From Chelonoidis abingdonii (Eukaryota > Chordata > Testudines > Testudinidae): a stretch of DNA of 64,000 nt. Of the stretch, positions 44,901 to 56,880 are shown piece after piece (position 1 is the first letter of the stretch; every line of letters starts with the position of its first letter). Position numbers and translations under genes: made by a program. A model generated the notes under the pieces. It made no database searches. It saw only the letters and a list, made by a program, of their open reading frames with translations, and was not told the DNA's origin. The stretch spans positions 35,533,641-35,597,640 of the forward strand of contig NC_133774.1 in the NCBI RefSeq assembly GCF_003597395.2, given 5' to 3'.

Positions 44901-45255
44901 CTGGTGAGCGCCATACCTTGGGGATGGCAGCAAGGTATGATCCTGGAATTAGGAGGTTGGAGGTGTAGAGGACTGCAATGTGGAGCTGGTGAGGCAGAAG
45001 ATGGGAAAGAGGACAGGAGAGAGGGACAAGGGGCAGAAAGGCTGTAACCATTAGAACACACTTCCCTCAGAGCCTGAATTAGCATTCAGGAGTCTCAACA
45101 TTCTTCAGCTGTCCACATAGTATGAAACTACTTGCAAAGTACGCACTTCATCTCCATTTAGTAGTAAGGAGGACAGCCTACTACTGCTATCAGTTACTCT
45201 GTTAGCTCAAGTGGCAGAGAGCTGTGATGTGGACCTAAAGTTTCTAACTCTGCTG

Positions 45256-45340
45256 ACGACACATAGATTTTAAGGCAAGAAAAAATTATTGTGTTCATCT
45301 AGTTGGACCTGCATAGCACAGGCTTCGAATTTAACTAGGT
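45256..45340 (-). mobile_element. CR1 3'-end remnant, antisense
   Basis: 'acatagattttaaggcaag...gtgttcatctagttggacctgcatagcacaggc' is a diverged reverse of the CR1 terminus seen in sense at 56490-56880. Confidence 0.6.
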
Positions 45341-45418
45341 AGGAGTCAGTATATTTCCACATCATGGAATTTCTGCTGTTGCAGTTACATACCAGAAAAC
45401 CTTACATTAAAATAATGT

Positions 45419-45572
45419 TAAAGTCAAATCAGGCACTCAAAGTTAGGAATGCCAGAATAAGGGTTTCAATTTTAATTCCCCCTCCACCCTTGTACACACA
45501 CTATGATACAGTCTTTAATTACATGATCACATACTATTTTTCCCAAAGAGTCCCTCCCTCATTCAATGCACA
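45419..45572 (+). repeat. Unclassified dispersed repeat, copy B
   Basis: Shares 'aggcactcaaagttaggaa', 'gatacagtctttaattacat' and 'tgatcacatactatttttccc' with copy A (4772-4998). Copy C lies about 650 bp further on in the opposite orientation. Confidence 0.6.
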
Positions 45573-46221
45573 GGATGGACCGTGCTCTGAATTAATTAGG
45601 GTTGTGTAATTAGACTTCTGCCAGTAGAATTTCTGCATAATTTTTTGCAGAAGTTGGAAGGTTTATAGTAAATGAGGCGGGAGATTAACAGAAAAGAAAA
45701 GATGGTCTCATTGTTCAGGCAGAGTAATATCACTGAGCAACTGGATTTTATCCCTGTCTCTTCCAAAGAAAGCCTACGTGATGCTGAGCAAATCACCTAA
45801 ACCAGACTTTTTACAGTTGACCACTAGCTATGTGTTCCTCATTTTTTATGTGCATAAGCTGAGATACAGGGTCTGATTTGCAGAAGTGCTGAACAGTCAC
45901 AGTTGCAACTGACGTCAATGGGAGCTCTACTTTCAAAAGAAACTTCTGTATAATGCAAAGTTCTCTCAAAACTCAGGACTTAGGCACCTCAAATTGTGCC
46001 ACCAAAATTAGTGGACACTTGACCTTTAGTCCTTTTGCATCTCAGCTATTCATCTGTAGAACAGGGATAATACCTTCTCATCTCTCAGGGGTGTTGGTTG
46101 TGAAGATAAAGTGGTATTTGTGAAGGCCTCAGATACTAGTGATGAGCACCAGCTAGAAACCTCGGAGGAAATCAGTAATTTTGTCTTCAGACCGGGGTTT
46201 GAATGATGTGTAGTAAGTAAA

Positions 46222-46463
46222 TCACAGGGCCACACTTTGGTGACAAAAAAACAAAATATTACATAGCCGCTCATTAATTGAACACCATACAATGGGAAAG
46301 AATGTCTGTGCACAGAATGAGGTAGGGGTCCTGTGAAAAGAATAGTGTGTGATCATGTCATTAAAGACTATATCATGATGCACAATCATATTGGTGCTGA
46401 ATTGAAAATTCAAGGGAACCTTAATTAGGACATTTCCTGACTTTTGAGTGTGTGGCTTTGCAA
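46222..46463 (-). repeat. Unclassified dispersed repeat, copy C
   Basis: The longest copy of the family, on the minus strand: from 'gattgcaaagccacacactc' through 'agtctttaatgacatgatca' to 'gttcaattaatgagcggc'. It defines the order of blocks for the other copies. Confidence 0.65.
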
Positions 46464-46791
46464 TCTTATTCTTTTAAATTTGTTTTTGTATTAATAGAAC
46501 ATAGTGGGGTAAAATAGTATACTGATAGAAACCTGATGTAAAATATCTGATACAGATAATGTAATTAATCAATTTATTAACTTAATAAAATCAAGTGATG
46601 AAAATAAACACATCAGGTATATTTGTTATAAATATACTTGACTCTCATTGTAGTTAGTGACAAAACTCATGTGAATCATTTATTTTCAGTGTATACCATA
46701 TTTAGGTATGAGGAAAAAGTTTTCATGTTAAAAGTCTTAGACTTTCCTACAACATTTAAGGACCTCAGTGAGACCTTTATGTATGGTGACC

Positions 46792-47705
46792 ACATGTCCC
46801 ATTTTAGCTGGAACAGTCCCTTTTTAAGACCTGTCCTGGCCGTACCAACTTTTTTGGCAAAAGTGGGCATTTGTCCCCATTTACTGTTGCTGACTTGAGC
46901 AGTTGGCAAGAGTAAACAGGACAAATGCCTACTTTTGTCAAAAAAGTGGACTGCAGTGCAGAGGAATGTGCTGGGGTCAAATGGTGATGCCCAGGGCCAG
47001 TGCAAGGATGTTTCACGCCCTAGGCGAAACTTCCACCTTGCGCCCTCCTCCATCCCCGAGCCCCCACCCTGAGGTGCCCCCCCACGGCAGCTCTCCCCCT
47101 CTGCCCTGAGGCGCCCCCTTGTGGCAGGTCCCCACCCTCCGCCCTGAGGCACCCCCCACCCTAGCTCACCCCTGCTCCGTGCCTGAGCACGAGCACTCCG
47201 AGCACACCGTGGCTGCTTCACTTCTCCTGCCACCCAGGTTTGCGGTGCCTAAGCTGATTGGCGCCACAGGCCTGGGAGGTGGAAGAAGTGAAGCAGTCAT
47301 GGTGTGCTCGGGGAGGAGGCGGGACAGAGGTGAGCTGGGGCGGGGAGTTCCCTTGCATGCCGTCCCCCCTTACTTGCTGGAGGCGACCCTCTCCGCGCTC
47401 CCCTGCCCCAGTTCCCTCCACCTAAATGCCAGTGGCAACCAGGGCGGCCGAAGATTTGGCCGCCATGGTTGCTGCCGAAGAAAATGGCACCCCCCAAATG
47501 CCAGTGCCCTAGGCAACCACCTAGGTCATCTAAATGGTTGCACCGGCTCTGTGATGCCAGCCCCCATGGAAGATGCAGACATTGCTCTGACCAGTCCCAT
47601 GCAGAGGGGAGGCAGGTCTCAGCGAGGCAACATGGGCCAGGGGGAAGGGCTCAGGCCAGCCCCGTGCAGTGTCCTGTTTTCCCTTTGGGAAATATGGTCA
47701 CTCTA
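46792..47705. mobile_element. TIR element interrupted by a hAT insertion
   Basis: Ends 'tatggtgaccacatgtccc' and 'gggaaatatggtcactcta' are inverted relatives. A hAT element occupies 46992-47551; without it the host is about 350 bp. The left part holds a 100-bp inverted repeat (46848-46947). Confidence 0.65.
46992..47551. mobile_element. Nested hAT element with 8-bp target duplication
   Basis: Ends 'cagggccagtgcaa' and 'ttgcaccggctctg' are inverted relatives. gtgatgcc stands at 46984-46991 and again at 47551-47558, sharing one base with the element's last G. The body is GC-rich with 'gccctaggcgaaac' and 'ccctaggcaaccacctaggt', known to me from a common reptile hAT MITE. The plus-strand frames of 257 and 138 codons and the 185-codon minus frame arise from this GC-rich repeat. 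Confidence 0.8.
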
Positions 47706-50700
47706 TCTTTATATGAGATTCCTGGAGTGTTGGGGATGGCTACGGGCATGCAGAAAATATGTTGGGGCACATGGGGGCTGCTTTATTTTACAGATCCCAG
47801 GAGCTGGGTTTTGGGAGCACACACCACCCCAGGACAGATTTTCAGCCAGGCCCTTTCTTTGGTTACATTTGGTCAAATGCTGTGATGGGTAGGTGGAGAA
47901 GTGTAGGTAGAGTGATTCTTTTGCACTACTGCAAAGTATCATTTTAAAACAATTTACAGCATTTTGCCACTTGTGCCCATTTTCTGAACATTACAAAATC
48001 TTGTTCCTATGTGAAGTAAATGGCAATTTTCCCTCTGTCTCCAGTGGGAAGATGATCAAGCTACAATTGTCTAATTTACATCACCATGTTGGTCAGGAAA
48101 GACTTGCTCCATAGCATCCTCTTCCTCTCCTAATTAGTAACAGTATTAAATCCCTCCCCCACTTCCTTCTGTAACTGTATTGAGAATTAATCTACTTCTG
48201 CCATTTTTGGAAAATATAAAGTTACTGTTTGAAGTAAGATTCCAGAAAAACACATTTTTATCTTTTTTTTTAGTTTTAAATATTTTCCAAGAATATATCC
48301 TGATTTTTAAGGAACACAAAAGCACTGTGTGTTCAAAGATAGATAAAAGTAGGAACAACTACTTTTTTTTTCACTTGCACAATTGACACTGAGAGTCTAA
48401 AGCTTGTTTCTCCTCCCTGCCCCCCACAATTGATCTGCACACATGGGGGAAGGAGGGTGGGGAAGACTGGGTATGAATAATATGGACAACATGTGAGTGT
48501 GGGGTGGTATAAGTGGTGACTGGCATGAGTCAAAATAGCTGCATTGCTCACAGTGGGTGAAGGTTCCTGTCATGGAGTTTACCTCAATCATTCTGTTCAC
48601 AGGGAGACAGCTGCAGTTGTACCTGCATCTACCTCAAGAACCAGTAGGGGCTTCAGTTACCAGTTCCTACAATAGGACCTGGGCTACAGAGCCATCTGCA
48701 TGGGGGCCCTGTGCGTATGTATGCTGCAGCTGGAAGCTTGAGAACCTGAGCCACAACATCCCTACTGCTATATTTAGCATGATAGACTCTCCCTAGTGGG
48801 GCTTGAGCTGTCTACTTGGGCTGGGATGCCCATGGAAAAGATATTCATTCATAGAGGGCGCCAAGGAAACAATCTGGATACTGATGTGATGTCACATGAC
48901 TACTCCAACAGTTTGTTCTCTGGGAAGACATTTAACAGATTCGAGTAAAAGATGCCAAGAAATTTACTTCTCTTTGATTGTAACTTTTCTTCCACACCAG
49001 TTTATGCACTGATGCTATAAATGCCTATTTTGGTTTTTAAAGGTACATTCTGATGGGCCACAGTAGCTATGTTTTCAACTTCGTATATATTCTTCTACAA
49101 AAGCAATAAGGTTAGACTTCTAAAAAGCGGTCACAGAGACTGAATATGTTGGGTTCATTTCTCACCTTGTCTTGGCCAGTAAGCTACATTATTACAGACT
49201 GAAGAAATCTACGAGACAATTACTAAATGAGAGGGACAAGACTCCTTACTACAGTTTCAGTTCCTCCCAATTATTATCCATGGTTAACAGAGATCACTAT
49301 AGATCACTATATACAATGATTATAAAAAGTACTTAGTGTTTTGTGTGCATTACTTTTGTCAAGCATCCCGTTGGGTGCCTGTGGAAATAGTAGTACTAAA
49401 GGAGAACGCATATATATTCCATTCCCTTCATTTTCAACCTGTGTACCATTTCCATGCTGTGTCCATGTATCTGTAGATAGTTAAAACAGAGAAACGGTGT
49501 GGGGGGTTGGATGAATAAAACTTACTGGAATATTGCCAAGAGACTGGAAAAGGGATACCCATCGTTGGTTAACTACCTTGTATGATAGAGTCTTTAATAT
49601 CACTATCTAATGTTAAATGATTTCTCCTTTTGGCTGCTTTTAGTTTTGTCAAATGCTCAGTCCATTTAGCTCTCCCACTTCAGCTAGCCTTACGATAAAG
49701 GCATAAGCAAATACGTTGTGCAAGTAGTTTAAACTGTTCCATAGGTTACATATACACAAATTGTTTGCCAAAAATGTGGCTAGCTAAATACCTCCATTTA
49801 GATAAACAATGTGTCATTGGACTTTTGAAGTGAATTTTGGGTGGTATGAGAGTGAGACTGAAGAAGTGGGTGAAATGGCAGAAATTAAACCCATGGAAGA
49901 AATGAGGCTTACTCATTGGCTTGCAGCAGTTCTTTTGTTTGCAGTCGATAGCCCAGTCTTAACTATCTTCAAAAGAATTCTTTATCTTTCCAGATGGACA
50001 CAAGCAACTCAAATACTCAGCTCTTTTCTCATGTTGATATATTGAGGGAAATGTGTAATTTTCCATGGTTAGCTGATTAGCTCCCCTACGCACACATATA
50101 CACAGTGATAGAAGAACAGATGCCATTGATTAAGAGGAGATTACTCACACTCTGCTGAAACCACACCCTAAGGAGCACATTTGCACAGCATATCCCCTGC
50201 TAATGAGGAAAACATTTAACTGCCCAATAAGGCTACCAGGCAGAGGGCCCGCTCTACCCCAGAAAAATTGCTTAACCTGCCAGCTGGAAAATGTTCCCAG
50301 GTAGGGCACATTAGAGCAGGAATATAGCAAAAAGGGGACTCTGAAGGTAGGAGAAAGTGTTTTCTCTCTGTCTCTCTTCCCCCCTCAGGCTAAGGGCTAA
50401 GGAAGCAACAGACTAGCAGTTCTCTGATCAAGGGCCGATGAAGAAGACTATTGTACTCAGGAGGACCGGAGTCCTTACTTGGCACTTCGGTTAAATCTGT
50501 TTATTTCACTGTTATTCTTCACTCCTGCAGTAAAGCAAGTTGGCCTTTGTTTACCAGTTGCCTCTCCCTTGGGAACAGGCTGAGGAAAGCGCTTGGTCTT
50601 CACTCTCATTAAATGTGCTCCTGAGTGAAGACGCTCCCTCCAGATAGCAAAAATATGGCCTAGTGTGCATGTTGCTGCAGTCCCTGGCCACCTTCATGCC

Positions 50701-51166
50701 GGTGTGTATCATTAAAATTGGACTTGAGGTGTTAAATACTAGTTTCCCCACACATTCTGGTGGATTTTTTAGCCTGTACTTTGAGCATCTTTTACAACTA
50801 ATGGTGGCATTTTCTATTGCCCTATGGCAGTCCAAGTCCCCTCTCCAACAGAAGCTGTACCCAGAAAACACACTGGCTGTGATGGCAAGTACACAGAGGA
50901 ATCTTATGCATCAGTGTATTTACTCGTTATTTTGAGAGTACAATTTGCTGCACTCCTCTCTCTAGCAGGCCCATGTCTTTGCCTCTCATTAACATTTTTT
51001 TTAAAAAACCTATTAATTCACTAGAAGTACTTTATTATGAAGCAGTTAGTGTTGCTCACACAATATACCTGCCACAGAACTGCAAAAGCAAAGAAAAGTT
51101 AAGCTACCTACCAATACATACCACAGGCATGTTCTTTACCATTACCACAGCTACCACACACGGCAA
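47706..51166. other. Intergenic stretch, no gene recognised
   Basis: Mostly AT-rich. Bases about 50120-50540 have a pyrimidine run ('ctctctgtctctcttcccccc') and could be a decayed LTR, but no ends were found. A cysteine-containing minus frame (50551-50871, 106 codons) has no recognisable family and no supporting signals. Confidence 0.45.
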
Positions 51167-51855
51167 CAGGGATGGGCAAACTTTGTGGCCTAAGTGCTAC
51201 AGTGGGGTTCCAAAACTGTATGAAGAGGCGGGTAGGGAAAGTTGTGCCTCCCCAAACAGCCTGGCCCCTGCCCCCTATCTGCCCCCTCCCACTACCTGCC
51301 CCGCTCAGAACCCCCGACCCATCCAACCCCTCTGCTCCTTGTCCCCTGACTTCTCCCTCCTGGGACCCCTGCTCCTAACCACCCCCTGTGACCCCATCCC
51401 CTATCCAACCCCCACCCCCCATTCCCTGACTGCCCTGATGCCTATCCGCGCCCCTGCCCCCTGACAGGCCCCCCGGGACTTCCATGCTTATCCACCCCCC
51501 CCCCCGTTCCCCATCCCCTGACCGTCCTCCCCAACCTCCATCCCATCCAACTTCTCCCTGTCCCCTGACTGCCCCTCAGGACTCCCTGCCCCTTATCCAA
51601 CCCCCTGCTCCCTGCCCCTTACCATGCCGCTCAGAGCAGCATGTCTGGCAGCTGCGCCGCCTGGCCAGAGCCATCCACAGCACCGTGCTGCCCAGCAGAA
51701 GCTCGCAGCCCCGCCACCCAGAGTGCTGGAGGCATGCCGAGCTGAGGCTGCAGCGGAGGAGGGGGACAGCAGGGGCGGGGCCTTAGTCCAGCCTCCCTGG
51801 CTGGGAGCTGCAAGGCCAAGCAGGACAATCCCACGGGCCAGTTTATCCAGCTCTG
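51167..51855. mobile_element. hAT MITE with pyrimidine-rich body
   Basis: Ends 'cagggatgggcaaactttg' and 'gccagtttatccagctctg' are inverted relatives. The flanks cacggcaa and cactacaa agree at six of eight positions, a worn hAT target duplication. The middle is C-rich ('ccctgccccctgac' units), which yields many meaningless frames on both strands. Confidence 0.75.
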
Positions 51856-52244
51856 CACTACAACAATAGCTCTGTCCTCCCTCTAAGGAGGTCATCCTTC
51901 TGCATGCAACTCTTTACCAAATTACCATCTCCCAACATAACCAACTATTACACTGCACATGGGCAGCTAGTAATGGAGATGTGGGGGCAGAATAATCTGA
52001 TGAATGTGTGTGCATGCAGAAGGCCAAAGGGAGGCAGCGGTAAGGTTGTAGCATACAGTCTGTGGTGTGCAGCTGTTATGGTAATGGTACAGTGTATGCA
52101 GAAGTGGAGAATATATGGTCATAAACTTTCAGCACACCTGTCTAATCTCTCATGATATCTAAGCACTACCACATAGATGAGACAACCAGGCCAGTATTGG
52201 GAGTGAGATATCACAGAAGTTCTAACTGAGAAGGTTATTACATG

Positions 52245-52401
52245 GGAAATTGTGAACGGCCAGCCTCCCCCACATGTCCCTCTTCACCCTCCATCATTTA
52301 TAATAGTGTTAAACATTAAAAAAAGTTTGAAGGTTGGGGGGTCGCACTCAGAGGTTTGCTGTGCAAAAGGGGTCACCAACACAAAAGTTTGAGGACCACT
52401 G
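52245..52401 (-). mobile_element. hAT-type element, terminal fragment
   Basis: Ends 'aaaagtttgaggaccactg', a hAT terminus, preceded by 'ggggtcgcactcagaggtttgctgtgcaaaaggggtcacc'. The opposite end was not found nearby. Confidence 0.6.
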
Positions 52402-54616
52402 AGATATCAGATCACATCTTGAAAGGAGACAGCAATCTAAAGGAAAGCATTAGATCACCCGGTCAGATTCTGTCACCCTTACACTGCATAGCACCTGATG
52501 CTGCAGAAGTCTCATTGACATCAGTAATGTTAAACATAGCTTTGTAGACATGAAAATATAAACGAAATAGAGAATATGCACTGTATGAGTTATACTTCAG
52601 GATGCCTTAAGGATCCCCTCCCATTGACTTCCATGGGATTTATCATGGGATAAAGTATTGCTCAGTTTGCGTACTAGTGACAGAATCTGGCCTGTGATCA
52701 GCAGAAAAATGGTTTTCCCACTGTGAGTACTGCAAACAATCTGAAAATAAAGCTGTCCTCCTCCTGGCTCGTGTGTCATTAAAAACTCTGGCCCAGCACA
52801 GGGCTAGTTATGATTCTATTGAGGAAAACACATCAAGTTAAAGATTTTTTCAACTGAAACTTAATTAAAATTCTGCTGAAGGTGCCAGAGCCAGAAGAAT
52901 CCAACCTATCCACATAGTTTTATGTTAAACGTGGAGGTTGAGGGGGAGTAGCAACACATTTTTGATAATTAAGCAGATATGGTGTGGAAGAAATACAAGG
53001 AGAAGATCTGTTGGATAAGATGGTATTTTTACACTTTTCTGATTCTCTCTTTACTTCATTAGGCTACATTTTTATATTGGAATAAATATTCAAGGGATTT
53101 TTCAGGTTTGCCTTTGATTCTCTGTGTCGCCCCTTCCTCCTCCCCAATTGTAGTGTGAATATTAATAGGTGAAGTCTTGTTTCAATGCCTTGTAGCCACA
53201 AATGCATGTCCTTCTGGACTCCCTCATTATCATTTGTAATGATTGTTCAGCCTTAGTCAAATCTCAGTGGATACTTGTAACTGATAGCAGTTTGCATATT
53301 AACTGAAACTAGCCTGCAACAATATGCAAGACAATAACAGAGTTGCTAAATCTCATAGTTTTCCCTGTCTCATAGTTCTAGTATTTGGATCAAATTAACT
53401 CCTCCACTACCCCTGTAGACAGACATTTCCAGTGAATTATAACAATCACACACACACAGGGTCCAAGTTACCATGTAGTGTACGCACAGCATGTCTGTAT
53501 CCCAGGTGCTAGAATAAAGTGCTGTAGATCAAGGCCACTTGATCATTCCACCCACTCCCAGGCAAAGCTGGACTTTCTGTCAAACACCACGGTACCGTGA
53601 GAAAATAGAGAAGATTATTCAAATATTTCCCATTTTCTTCAGTTCTTTTAAATGTCAACCATAGGTTTAGCTCTAACTACTGAGATCAGCACTGCCAATA
53701 TTGTCATTCATGTGATTCAATAAACTTTATCCTTATGACCAAAACTGGCAAGGTTTCCTAGACCTGAGTAAAGCCTAATGAGAGATTCTGGTTTCATCAG
53801 TTTCCACAAAAAGCAAATTTGAGAGGGACTAGGTGGCTAAGAGGTTTTCTAATAGAAGAACATCCCTGTTACTCCTAGGTCACTGGTTTGAATCTATTGT
53901 GGGTCACAAGTAACCAAAAAGTGTTTCTCTGTGATGGCTGTTTTGAGTTTAGTGGTCTCAATTCAGTTTCTACAGGACAGGTACTCATCATAGCTACAAA
54001 GGTCTGACTGGCGCTGGAGAGAAACTGATTCTCACAGGTTATTTAGGGCAACGTAAAGGCACATTAGCATGGGGAAGCTTGCACTGTAGAGACCGACAAA
54101 TGGTCCTATAAGCAAATACTATAGTGTATTAAAATCACACATGCTTGAAGCTTTGGATTCATTTGGAAAGTGAGATTTTCCTGATTTACCTTTTGTGCAC
54201 TTGAGCTTTGTAGAGTATGAGGCTTCATCTAGTGCAATATTCTCAGATGACTTCCACTTTTCAATTCTAAGCTGGCAAATACATACCATTATCTATTTTC
54301 TTCCTCAGCTCACCACCCAAAAGAGGGTTTTTAGTGAAGTATTTTCCCAAGTCATCTGTTTTTAATGCTAAAAAATATACAATTAAAATATGCATTAGTG
54401 TCAAAATGATACAGATTTAATCATTAGAACTATCATGCACACTGTTACAGCAGCAAGGCACATTATCAACAGCTCCAAATCAGAAACTTGGCAGGTTGGG
54501 TCTCTGCTCTGAGAAACATGTAGTTTAAATATTGGGGGCATGTAACTCTTGCCTGCTTGTTCTTTGAAACCTTTGCCTACACTAAGAAATTAACCTACTG
54601 CAGAAAACAGTGGTGA
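52402..54616. other. AT-rich intergenic stretch
   Basis: No frame of 60 codons or more with any family resemblance and no repeat recognised except a short CA run near 53450. It is one of the longest apparently repeat-free pieces of the window. Confidence 0.5.
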
Positions 54617-54620
54617 GGAA

Positions 54621-55059
54621 TGGGCCTGTTGGAGGGTGGCCTCCTCCAGCACATCCCCTCATGCCCAGAGGTCACTCTGTAGACCCCCAACATCAATCTC
54701 TCCCCACTTAGCTCCCTAACTAAATTCCACAGAGATCAGTCTTGCTAGCCCTTCCAGAAGGGTTTCAAAGAACAAAGCGAAATGTTAATAAAAACATTAG
54801 GCAATTACTCTCCTGGCCTCAGTATCTGCCTTAGGGTTTTTCATCTAAGGCTACTCCAGGCCTCCTGTCTCTTGCAACATCTGTAGTTCCTTCCTTTCTA
54901 GACAGATCATACAATTTTCTAGCACTGCCCTACCCCCTTCTGCTTCCTGCTACTCTTTATAGAGACTAGCTGATCTCTGCTCAGGTGTGCCTCTTTAGTA
55001 ACTAGGGTTCACTGGGCCCAGACCTGTGGCCCTTAAAATTGGCAAGCCACCCTGCTACA
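54621..55059 (-). mobile_element. Probable antisense solo LTR
   Basis: Starts tgggcc and ends gctaca (TG...CA), with ggaa on both sides (54617-54620 and 55060-55063). The minus strand has a TATA-like ctctataaagag (complement of about 54954-54966). No clear poly(A) hexamer was found, so the call is less firm than for the LTRs at 9274 and 34567. Confidence 0.5.
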
Positions 55060-55063
55060 GGAA

Positions 55064-56489
55064 GGAAAAGGTGTGAAATTAGCAAGCCCATCATTATGAT
55101 TGAGGGTAGCACCACCAATGACCCATTATCTACACTGGCTGCAAAATCCGGCTCTGCCTCTGGCGACATACAGCTGTTATATCCCCTCTATACTTCAACT
55201 GGATATTCCAGTTTATGCACCCAAGACTCGTGTACACCCACTTAGTCACAGCAACATACTGGGAGCTCAGGTTTAATTGGTTAATCCACCATGACCCATA
55301 AATCCTTTCCATAGTCACTATTTTCCAGGATAAAGTCCGCCATCCTGCCTGCATTCTTTGTTCCTAGATGTATGACCTTGGAACTGGCAGTATTAAATCA
55401 CATGTTGTTTGACTCAGCTTATCTGACTTCTCTCCTTCATGCTGATCCCCTTTTGAGGTGATAGAGCGGGAAATATAGCTGCATTCTCCATACACAAGCT
55501 TCCCTGGAAAAACCTCCACTAGGGTAATCCACCCTGAGGAGCCTGCAGCCCCCTGCCCAGCCACACATTAAGGATCCTCAACAGTGCATGTGCTGAAATT
55601 CACAATGTGGGGTTCCATCTGCATTCCCTTCAGTTGGGCTCTCACCCCTCCCATCCCAAGTGAACTCCTCTGGGTGTCAGTCTGAAGGTCACTATAGGGT
55701 GCAAGGAGGAGCTGCAGTGGGCCAGCTTGCAGGGTGGAGGGAGATCTCTGACATGGGGAATTGGGGGCATGTAATACCTTGGTGGAACAGCGAGCGGATA
55801 ATGCCGTGGGACTGGAGTCTAGACAGAGAATTGGGGTGGGGGCCAGGTCCAGTAGCAAGAGAGACAAGGGCACAGATGTGGTGGAATTCATGAAGCTGTG
55901 GTGGAGAAATAGCATTGGGGAGGGACTAGGATAAAGGGGCAGATGGATGGGGGGCTAGGAAAACAGGGGCAGCCCATGAGGTAGATTGGGTGAGGGGATA
56001 GGACATGGGCAGATGAGGCAGGACACAAGAGAAGGAGGCTATTGGCACTGGGGGGCAGGACTTTGGGGCAGATAGGGTGGGGGGCAAGATCCTGTGCAGT
56101 AGGAGGACTGGAGAAGGGGGAAGACCCTGGGGCCTCAGAGGTCAGATGGTATGGGAGTTACATGGAAAGGCAAGACCCCAGCTGGCAGATGGGTTAGGAC
56201 ATGGGGGACAGGAAGACTAAGGCAGGGTGATTAGCACACACTCCAGCTTGCCACAGGCAGCCAACAGCATAGCTTGCATATGTGTAGATTGGCCTCTGTA
56301 TGTCAAATGCTTGAAATGGTGCCACACGTATACCTAAAGGCCATGAGTGCGAACATTCACCCTTTCTGCCCTGCTGTTAACTCCACCGCTGTAAGTGGCA
56401 GTGGTGACACCATTCCTGGTAAACTGTGTCTAATTTTAGTGTCCACACTTTCAAAAGGATGTTGAGATAATGAAAAGGGTTATTTCCGG
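55064..56489. other. Intergenic stretch, low-complexity G-rich part
   Basis: Bases 55780-56220 are G-rich with repeated 'ggggcagat' / 'gggg..agg' words, a degenerate minisatellite-like tract. The frames in it (for example 55660-55893 plus) are low complexity. No gene seen. Confidence 0.5.
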
Positions 56490-56880
56490 TAGAAGCCCTA
56501 AGAATGATTTGAGATTTAGGAAATGTCTCAGAGTGAGAGACTTAAAGCTCAAGTTTATCAAAGCGAAAGTTAAACAAAATGACTTGATCATGGTCTGAGT
56601 AGCTCACTGGAAAGAGATTTCCAATAAAGATTTATTTTTTTAATGTAGCATAAACAAGACACGACATCTGGAAGTGGACACTAGACAAATATGAGCTGGA
56701 AATAAGGAGCAAATCTTTTAACAGTGAGGAAAACTAAGGGAAGTGGAGGCTTTTTCATCTCTTGAAGTTTTTAAACCAAGATACAGGAATTGGTAGGTGA
56801 AATGCTATGGCCTCGGTTAAGAAGGAGGCCAGACTAGATAATTATAATGGCCCTTTCTAGCCTTAAAATCCATTAATTCA
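56490..56880 (+). mobile_element. CR1 LINE 3' end (3' UTR)
   Basis: Non-coding CR1 tail in sense orientation: 'gacttgatcatggtctgagtag', 'ctagacaaatatgagctgg', 'ttttaacagtgagg' and the terminal 'gccagactagataattataatggccctttctagcc'. Diverged, 5'-truncated. Confidence 0.8.

Noticed and set aside
46676..47233. 185-codon minus-strand open frame
   Set aside because: It crosses the junction between two nested transposons, so the frame is accidental.
47119..47892. 257-codon plus-strand open frame
   Set aside because: Most of it lies in a GC-rich hAT MITE and runs across the element's end into its host; no domain and no support as a host gene.
50551..50871. 106-codon minus-strand frame with several cysteines
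   Set aside because: The cysteine spacing looked like a small secreted protein at first, but there is no signal peptide, no splice context and no recognisable family.
55780..56220. CpG island or gene promoter
   Set aside because: The stretch is G-rich but poor in CpG and made of repeated short words; no exon follows.
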